From an uncultured Eubacteriales bacterium (GTDB lineage: Bacteria; Bacillota; Clostridia; Peptostreptococcales; Anaerovoracaceae): a DNA stretch of 12,156 nt. Made by a program: the position numbers and the translations under genes. The stretch spans positions 1 to 12,156 of the forward strand of contig CAUEYG010000014.1 of assembly GCA_959021945.1 (NCBI GenBank). Reading direction: 5' to 3'. Positions 7,185-12,156 of this stretch are shown here, piece after piece. Position 1 is the first letter of the stretch. The number at the start of each line of letters is the position of its first letter. The notes under the pieces are model-generated. The model had not been told where the DNA came from, made no database searches, and saw only the letters and a program-made list of their open reading frames with translations.

Positions 7185-8692
7185 GCGTAATGGTAAAAGC
7201 GAAAACAGGCAAATATGAGGGCAAAATTCTCAGCAGCGGCGTCTTACAGTTTTTAGGCATCCCCTATGCAAAGCCTCCCAAGAGATGGAAAAGGGCTGAG
7301 GAGTTGGAGCCATCAGAGGCTGTTTTTAAAGCAGCGGAAAACGGCCCTGCTTGTTGGCAGGAGGTGCTGAAGGAAGAGTGGGAACAGGAACCTCCTATGA
7401 GTGAAGACTGCCTGACCCTGAACATATGGACAGGGGATACAGAGACGAAAAAGCCGGTGCTGGTTTGGATTCACGGCGGATGTTATGCCACAGGAAGTAA
7501 CAGGACAGACTGTTTTGGAGGTGTATACTGTGGAGATGAGTTTGTAGCAGTCAGCAGGGATATCGTCTATGTGAATATCAATTATAGGATTAATATATTC
7601 GGTTCTGTGGACCTGAGTAAATGGGATCCGGATGGAGAATATACCAACAGCAACAACCTTCAGACATTTGACCAGATTACAGCCCTTAAGTGGATTTCAG
7701 AAAATATAGAGGCCTTTGGAGGTGATCCCCAAAATATTACAATCTCAGGACAATCAGCAGGAGGTATGTCTGTAGCCAGCCTCATGGCCATACCAGAGGC
7801 GAACCAATATTTCCATAAAGTCATCTGCCAAAGTACAGCCCTGTCCGATGCCTTTCTTAAGAAAAGAGAAGATGCCGCAAAACTATCTGAGCGTTTTTAC
7901 AAAATAGCAGGAGCCGATTCTCTGCAAGATTTGCTTCAGATGCCGGCTGATAAACTGAGAGATGCAGGGCAGAGGCTCTTTGAATCCATAAAGCCGGGGG
8001 AGACAGGCGCCTTTGAGATGATATGGGGAAAATCGGGTTTTCCTGAGAATCCTTGTGAAATACTGCGCAAAGGAATGGTAAAACACATTCCTCTTATGAT
8101 TGGTACAGTGGCGGGAGAATTTGACACAGTCGGTTCTTTTTTATCGGAGGAAGAATTAAAAGATCAGGCCAAAGCAATCTTTCCAAATGCAATTGACGAT
8201 ACGTTTGTGCAGCAGTTTTGTGAAAATGAGAAAACCCGTGACAGGCGGACGGCATATCAAGACTTATGGAATGACAGCCTCTTGAGAATGGGTGCTGTAA
8301 ATACAGCTGAAGCCCAGGCACAGGGCGGAGGGAAGGTATATCTCTATTACATATCCTTTCTGCCTGAAGGGGCAAAGCTAAGGCCTCAGCACTGCTTTGA
8401 AATCCCTTATGTAACATTAAAAAAGGATAATCTGGTTTATATGGACCAAAATACAGGGGAACCGGTACAGGGAAGCAAGCCGTCGGAAGAACTGGAACAC
8501 AGGCTGCATGAATGCTGGGCAAATTTTGTAAGATACGGAAATCCAAACGGGGAGCATATAGAGACCCTATGGCCCGCTTATACACAGGAAAAACAAGAGA
8601 CCATGGTCATAGACCGTCAATGGCAGGTGGAAAAGGGTGTGAGAAGAAAAGATACTAAGATGCTCCTGCCATTACACCAAAAGAAAGGATGA
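7181..8692 (+). CDS. Type-B carboxylesterase (alpha/beta hydrolase), operon 2
   Basis: The 503-residue protein is a second type-B carboxylesterase, a paralogue of the one at 102-1595. Seen: EDCLTLNIW at 75-83, HGG at 98-100, the nucleophile elbow GQSAG with Ser192, Glu313 (TVAGEFD), and His404 (QHCFEIPY). Both paralogues share PPKRWKRAE near the N-terminus and the unusual HGGCY sequence beside the oxyanion hole. There is no signal peptide, so it is probably cytoplasmic. The frame is open further upstream to 6974, but that would run about 210 bases into the transporter gene. ATG 7181 has AAGGAG just upstream and aligns with the N-terminus of the paralogue. Together with the transporter it suggests uptake followed by intracellular ester cleavage. 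Why two related esterases are kept is not shown; different acyl or alcohol groups, or successive cleavages of one molecule, are possible. Confidence 0.9.
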   Translation: MSVMVKAKTGKYEGKILSSGVLQFLGIPYAKPPKRWKRAEELEPSEAVFKAAENGPACWQEVLKEEWEQEPPMSEDCLTLNIWTGDTETKKPVLVWIHGGCYATGSNRTDCFGGVYCGDEFVAVSRDIVYVNINYRINIFGSVDLSKWDPDGEYTNSNNLQTFDQITALKWISENIEAFGGDPQNITISGQSAGGMSVASLMAIPEANQYFHKVICQSTALSDAFLKKREDAAKLSERFYKIAGADSLQDLLQMPADKLRDAGQRLFESIKPGETGAFEMIWGKSGFPENPCEILRKGMVKHIPLMIGTVAGEFDTVGSFLSEEELKDQAKAIFPNAIDDTFVQQFCENEKTRDRRTAYQDLWNDSLLRMGAVNTAEAQAQGGGKVYLYYISFLPEGAKLRPQHCFEIPYVTLKKDNLVYMDQNTGEPVQGSKPSEELEHRLHECWANFVRYGNPNGEHIETLWPAYTQEKQETMVIDRQWQVEKGVRRKDTKMLLPLHQKKG

Positions 8693-8697
8693 AAACC

Positions 8698-10461
8698 ATG
8701 AAGAAAGTATCAGAACCCGGAACATACAGTGGCTACAGTGAAGCGATATATCATGGATGGAAACGGTTTTCACAATATGTGATGATGAGAGATGGTGTTA
8801 AAATCGCAGTTGACTACTATAGACCTGTAAGGGACGGCATAGTGGAAGAAAAACCTCTGCCTGTGATATGGATTTTTACACCTTATGATTACCGAACCCT
8901 GTTTGCCACCGAAAGATTTGCTGACGGTACAGCCTATACCCCTTATGTGGAAGAAGATACTATGGGAGCAGCCAAAAGGCTGGTTTCCCACGGCTATGTC
9001 TTTGCAGCAGCAGAAGTAAGGGGCACAGGGGCCTCCTTTGGATATCGCCAGACAGTCAACGGGGATCAGGAGGCCTGGGATGGCTATGAGCTCTGCCATT
9101 GGCTGGCGCATCAGAGCTGGTGCAATGGAAAAGTAGGGACAATGGGCTACTCCTATTATGGCGCTACTCAGCTGGAAATGCTCCGAAAAAATCCTCCTGC
9201 CCTAAGAGCAGCGTTTATAGGCATGACGGATCTTGATAAATATGACGGATGGGTCAGAGGCGGAAGTCTGAGAGCCTTTGGTACGCAGCCGGATGCTGGA
9301 TACCTGGAGGATTTGAACCATATTCCTGTGGGAGATCCGGATGATGAAGAGGCAAAAAAACAATTGAAACAAGCTGTGCAACAGCACAAGTACAGTTCCA
9401 AACAGCGAGAAAACATGAAGGGATGTCCCTATCGTGATTCCTGGTGTGAAGAAACAGATTCAAGGCTGTGGGAAAACCTGAGCCATACCACATACTTGGA
9501 TGACATTAACAAAAGCCAGACAGCCGTGTATCTTTACGGAGGATGGAGGGATGTGTTCCGCAGAGATACTGTGGTCATGTATGAAAATTTAAAGCTGAGG
9601 AAAAAAATGCTGTTGGGACCGTGGCATCATATGGATTATAGGCCGGGATTTGATCTGGCTGCTGAGCAGCTGAGGTTCTTTGGTTACTGGCTGAAAGGAA
9701 TTGACAATCAGATTATGAATCAGGATCCTATTTATTACAGCGTGGGAAACCTCTATCCAGATGTAGAATGGACCTTTGCCCGGAAGTGGCCCCCTGAAGG
9801 GATGGAACATTTGTCTCTGTTTCTTGGGGAAGGGAAGTCAGGGACAGCCTCATCGGTTAACGACGGGAGTCTGTCTCTGCAGCCTCCAAAGAGAGAAGAA
9901 CAAAAAGACCTTTACCAAGTTAGATATGATATTGAGGAAAATCTTGATGACGATACTGAAACTGTTGACAGGGATAGCAAAGGACTCACATATACCAGTC
10001 ATGCTTTGAAGGAAGAACTGATCATAGCAGGGCATCCGATCATGGAACTGTGGATTTCTTCTACCAGCAATGACGGCGACTTTTTTATCTTTCTGGAGGA
10101 TGTGGATGAAACAGGAAAAGGTCATTATATTACAGATGGCAAGCTAAGGGCTTCCCTGCGCTCTGTATCAAAAGCTCCCTATGACTATCTGGGACTGCCT
10201 TGGCACCGATGCAGCCATGAGGATGAACATAAATTAAAACCGGGAAAGCCTTACCGCCTGCAAATTGATTTGCTGCCCACCGCATATCGATTCAAAAAAG
10301 GCCATAGGATTCGTGTCACCATAACCTGTGCCTGCAGCAAGATTTATTATCTGGAAGAGGAACATCCTCCGGTAATATCTGTGTACAGAGACTCCATTCA
10401 TACATCTTATCTGCGCATTCCTGCAAGAAAGCAGGGAGAGGACTTGAGGAGGGAACCATGA
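8698..10461 (+). CDS. CocE/NonD-type serine hydrolase (X-Pro dipeptidyl-peptidase S15-like)
   Basis: The 587-residue product belongs to the CocE/NonD alpha/beta hydrolases, which cleave esters (for example cocaine esterase) or acyl bonds. Seen: RGTGASFG at 108-115, the nucleophile motif GYSYYG with Ser152, the acid in GGWRDVF with Asp285, and the catalytic His311 in GPWHH, so the triad is complete. The C-terminal part (about 365-580) fits the beta-sandwich domain of S15-type enzymes, with RFKKGHRIRVTI near 531-542. Start: ATG 8698 lies 8 bases after AAAGGA; an in-frame ATG at 8689 overlaps the preceding stop but its purine-rich stretch is directly adjacent, so 8698 is preferred. No signal peptide is seen. 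It is the third hydrolase of the locus and lies between an esterase and dehydratase subunits, which points to an ester or amide substrate in the same pathway rather than peptide turnover. Confidence 0.88.
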   Translation: MKKVSEPGTYSGYSEAIYHGWKRFSQYVMMRDGVKIAVDYYRPVRDGIVEEKPLPVIWIFTPYDYRTLFATERFADGTAYTPYVEEDTMGAAKRLVSHGYVFAAAEVRGTGASFGYRQTVNGDQEAWDGYELCHWLAHQSWCNGKVGTMGYSYYGATQLEMLRKNPPALRAAFIGMTDLDKYDGWVRGGSLRAFGTQPDAGYLEDLNHIPVGDPDDEEAKKQLKQAVQQHKYSSKQRENMKGCPYRDSWCEETDSRLWENLSHTTYLDDINKSQTAVYLYGGWRDVFRRDTVVMYENLKLRKKMLLGPWHHMDYRPGFDLAAEQLRFFGYWLKGIDNQIMNQDPIYYSVGNLYPDVEWTFARKWPPEGMEHLSLFLGEGKSGTASSVNDGSLSLQPPKREEQKDLYQVRYDIEENLDDDTETVDRDSKGLTYTSHALKEELIIAGHPIMELWISSTSNDGDFFIFLEDVDETGKGHYITDGKLRASLRSVSKAPYDYLGLPWHRCSHEDEHKLKPGKPYRLQIDLLPTAYRFKKGHRIRVTITCACSKIYYLEEEHPPVISVYRDSIHTSYLRIPARKQGEDLRREP

Positions 10462-11615
10462 GCATAAGAAAAGAGGCGCTTCAAAATGAAGCCTTCCAAC
10501 AATTAAAAGAACGTTATGATGATCGGACTATTTCTGCAAAAGAATGGAAAAAGGAAGGAAAGAAAGTAGTTGGTACTCTAGGGGCGGATGTTCCTGACGA
10601 GCTGCTGGTTGCTGCGGATCTATTGGCTTATCCCATCTTTGGGGAACCTGGACAAGAATTGGCAGAAACCGATCAATATCTGGAATTTTCTTTCCCACTG
10701 CCTGTCCGGGCTCAATTTGAAAAAATTCTGTCTGGTGCAGACGGCGATCTTCTGGATTATTTGGTAATTGCCAATTCCACAGATGCTTTTGTAAGAATTT
10801 ATTACTACATACGGGAATTAAAGCAATTGGAGCCGGAAAGACAGATTCCTCCCTTGTATTTCATTGACTGGCTGTTTACAAAGGCAAGGATGCATCAGAT
10901 CCGAAATGAAAGTGTTTTGGAGCAATTTCGTCAGACTCTTTCTCAATGGAGCGAAAGAAAAATCACAAATGAATCCATAAAAAATGCTGCCGCAATATGC
11001 AATAGAAATCGGGCGGCCCTGGAAGAAATGGGGCAATTGCGGAGAAAAGGAAGGATTTTAGGCTCTGAGGCCCTGGTAATCATTGGGGCAGGGCTTTATA
11101 TGCCAAAGGAAAAACATACAAAGCTAGTCAGGGAGCTGCTGAAAGATGCGCAGCATTGGCCAAAAGCAGACAGCGCAGCTATCTTTGTGACAGGCAGCGT
11201 TCAGGAGCATGGTTATTTGTATGAGAACATTGAGCGCTGGGGCGGAAATGTAGTTTCCGAGGACCACGACTTTGGAGACCGCTCCTGGAATAAACAAACA
11301 AATATAGATCTGTCACCGATCAAGGGAATTGTAGACCGTTATATGCTCCGGATAACAGGAACAAAGCGAGCCTTTGTGTCAGAACGGACAGAATCTGTCT
11401 GTAGGAATGCGCAGCAATGTGGAGCAAAAGGGGTTATTTCCTATACCTTCCAGTATGATGATGCACCATCCTGGGATTTTCCAAAGCAGGCCAAAGCACT
11501 TGCTGCAAAAGGCATCCAGTCCCTACAGTTATGGCAGCAGCCCTATGAGGTTGAGTCAGATCATAAATCAGAACAAGTGTTGAAACAGTTTCTTGAACAG
11601 ATAAGGGAGGCGTAG
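10458..11615 (+). CDS. 2-hydroxyacyl-CoA dehydratase family subunit lacking the usual cluster cysteines
   Basis: This 385-residue protein has the fold signature of the HgdA/HgdB, FldB/FldC and BcrB/BcrC family: the N-terminal VPDELLVAADLLAYP near 45-59, then GADGDLLDYLVIANSTDA at 93-110, and the C-terminal GGNVVSEDHDFGDR at 262-275 and KGVISYTFQYDD at 324-335. These enzymes remove water from 2-hydroxyacyl-CoA by a ketyl radical mechanism, or reduce benzoyl-CoA. What is odd: the usual CD of the second cluster motif reads T108-D109, the usual FC-D of the third reads Y333-D334, and the first cluster cysteine region reads FSFPLPVR (77-84). The only cysteines are at 181, 315 and 321, outside these motifs. 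The subunit therefore probably binds no [4Fe-4S] cluster. The ATG overlaps the preceding stop, with AGGAGG 5 bases upstream. It is likely partner to the gene that follows. Confidence 0.82.
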   Translation: MSIRKEALQNEAFQQLKERYDDRTISAKEWKKEGKKVVGTLGADVPDELLVAADLLAYPIFGEPGQELAETDQYLEFSFPLPVRAQFEKILSGADGDLLDYLVIANSTDAFVRIYYYIRELKQLEPERQIPPLYFIDWLFTKARMHQIRNESVLEQFRQTLSQWSERKITNESIKNAAAICNRNRAALEEMGQLRRKGRILGSEALVIIGAGLYMPKEKHTKLVRELLKDAQHWPKADSAAIFVTGSVQEHGYLYENIERWGGNVVSEDHDFGDRSWNKQTNIDLSPIKGIVDRYMLRITGTKRAFVSERTESVCRNAQQCGAKGVISYTFQYDDAPSWDFPKQAKALAAKGIQSLQLWQQPYEVESDHKSEQVLKQFLEQIREA

Positions 11616-11620
11616 AGACA

Positions 11621-12156
11621 ATGGCGGAAATACAAAAAGAAATGGGCGGAAAGAGGTCAGTAAAAAGCATGGAGGCTGCCAAAACGGCCAGCCAATATCA
11701 GAAACAATGGTTCCATGGGCTCAGCCGGCAGGTGGAGGAAGGAGCGCCATTTGCCTATATTAACGCAGATGTGCCCTTAGAAATTCTCCGGGCAATGGAT
11801 ATTCCCTTTGTGGTAAATCAGTGGTGGGCGGCCATATGTTCTGCCAAACAAATGGCTCCCAAGTACCTGGGATTTTTAAGAGAACAAGGGTACCGGGATG
11901 ACCTTTGCAGTTATTGTGCCATGGCCTTTGCCGGGAGCATGGATTCAGAACCAAAACAAGGTCCCTGGGGCGGCCTTCCCAAACCAACTCTGGCCATTAC
12001 CAGGCTGACCTGTGACAGCCAGGGAAGAATTTTTCAGCTCTTTGCAGAGCAGTACGGGGCTAAATTTTATCCAATGGAAAATACCATCCCTACAAAGGCT
12101 CCTCATAAATGGTGGGAGATGGCCCCGGACAGATGGGAGGAGCTTTACGAGACAGA
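11621..12156 (+). CDS. 2-hydroxyacyl-CoA dehydratase family subunit, cysteine-bearing (partial, runs off the window)
   Basis: An open frame of 178 codons continues past the right edge. Family features are INADVPLEILRAMDIP at 47-62, C96 and C99 in DLCSYCAMAFAG, and C131 in RLTCDSQGRIFQLF, which align with the first and second cluster-cysteine motifs of HgdB/HadC-type subunits; the third would lie beyond the edge. An extra C73 follows VVNQWWAAI. A motif GPWGGLPKPT sits at 114-123. AGGGAGG at 11604-11610 is 10 bases before the ATG, and only 5 bases separate it from the preceding stop. It probably forms a heterodimer with that product and supplies the [4Fe-4S] cluster. A benzoyl-CoA-reductase-like role is an alternative, because the two activities share this fold. 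Such enzymes need an ATP-dependent activator (HgdC/FldI/HadI type), which would be expected downstream but is not in view. Confidence 0.78.
   Translation, partial: MAEIQKEMGGKRSVKSMEAAKTASQYQKQWFHGLSRQVEEGAPFAYINADVPLEILRAMDIPFVVNQWWAAICSAKQMAPKYLGFLREQGYRDDLCSYCAMAFAGSMDSEPKQGPWGGLPKPTLAITRLTCDSQGRIFQLFAEQYGAKFYPMENTIPTKAPHKWWEMAPDRWEELYET

Noticed and set aside
10458..11615. The cysteine-less subunit as a decayed pseudogene
   Set aside because: The frame is intact at normal family length, has a strong ribosome binding site, is coupled to its neighbours, and keeps the other family motifs, so a changed role is more likely than decay.
11760..11987. Minus-strand open frame opposite the last gene
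   Set aside because: The plus strand here encodes family motifs of the dehydratase (C96/C99, GPWGGLPKPT); the reverse frame has none.
10458..12156. Benzoyl-CoA reductase (BcrBC) assignment for the last two genes
   Set aside because: It cannot be excluded because the family is shared, but no other anaerobic aromatic ring degradation gene is present. The neighbouring enoyl-CoA reductase module fits a dehydratase better.

Overview
The window looks like accessory metabolic DNA from a strictly anaerobic, low-to-moderate GC member of the Clostridia (Lachnospiraceae or Eubacterium-like). The grounds are strong AGGAGG-type ribosome binding sites, a clostridial-type acyl-CoA dehydrogenase/EtfB/EtfA module, and subunits of the oxygen-sensitive 2-hydroxyacyl-CoA dehydratase family. 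The genus cannot be set from the sequence alone.

Layout. Positions 1-101 hold a promoter region. Operon 1 runs rightward: type-B carboxylesterase (102-1595), acyl-CoA dehydrogenase (1645-2784), etfB (2805-3596), etfA (3607-4671). It ends at a hairpin terminator (4686-4712) shared with the convergent AraC-family regulator gene (4729-5745, minus strand). A divergent promoter region (5746-5891) separates the regulator from operon 2, which also runs rightward: an OFA-type major facilitator transporter (5892-7184), a second type-B carboxylesterase paralogous to the first (7181-8692), a CocE/NonD-type serine hydrolase (8698-10461), and two different 2-hydroxyacyl-CoA dehydratase family subunits (10458-11615, and 11621 running off the right edge). 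Genes in operon 2 overlap or nearly touch. No stretch over 300 bases lacks a gene, and I saw no tRNA, rRNA, CRISPR array, insertion sequence or clearly broken gene.

How the parts fit (inference). None of the three hydrolases has a visible signal peptide, so an ester or depside is probably imported, perhaps by the transporter, and cleaved in the cytoplasm. The released acid(s) would be linked to CoA by an enzyme not in this window. A 2-hydroxyacyl-CoA would be dehydrated by the dehydratase pair and the resulting enoyl-CoA reduced by the acyl-CoA dehydrogenase with EtfAB, using the ester as carbon source and electron sink. Both operon promoters carry a near-identical 12-bp element, AATTGYACGAAT, and the regulator gene lies between them, which suggests one regulon. 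The most unusual protein is the first dehydratase subunit: it appears to lack all three cysteines that normally hold the [4Fe-4S] cluster, while its neighbour keeps cysteines at the positions visible in the window.
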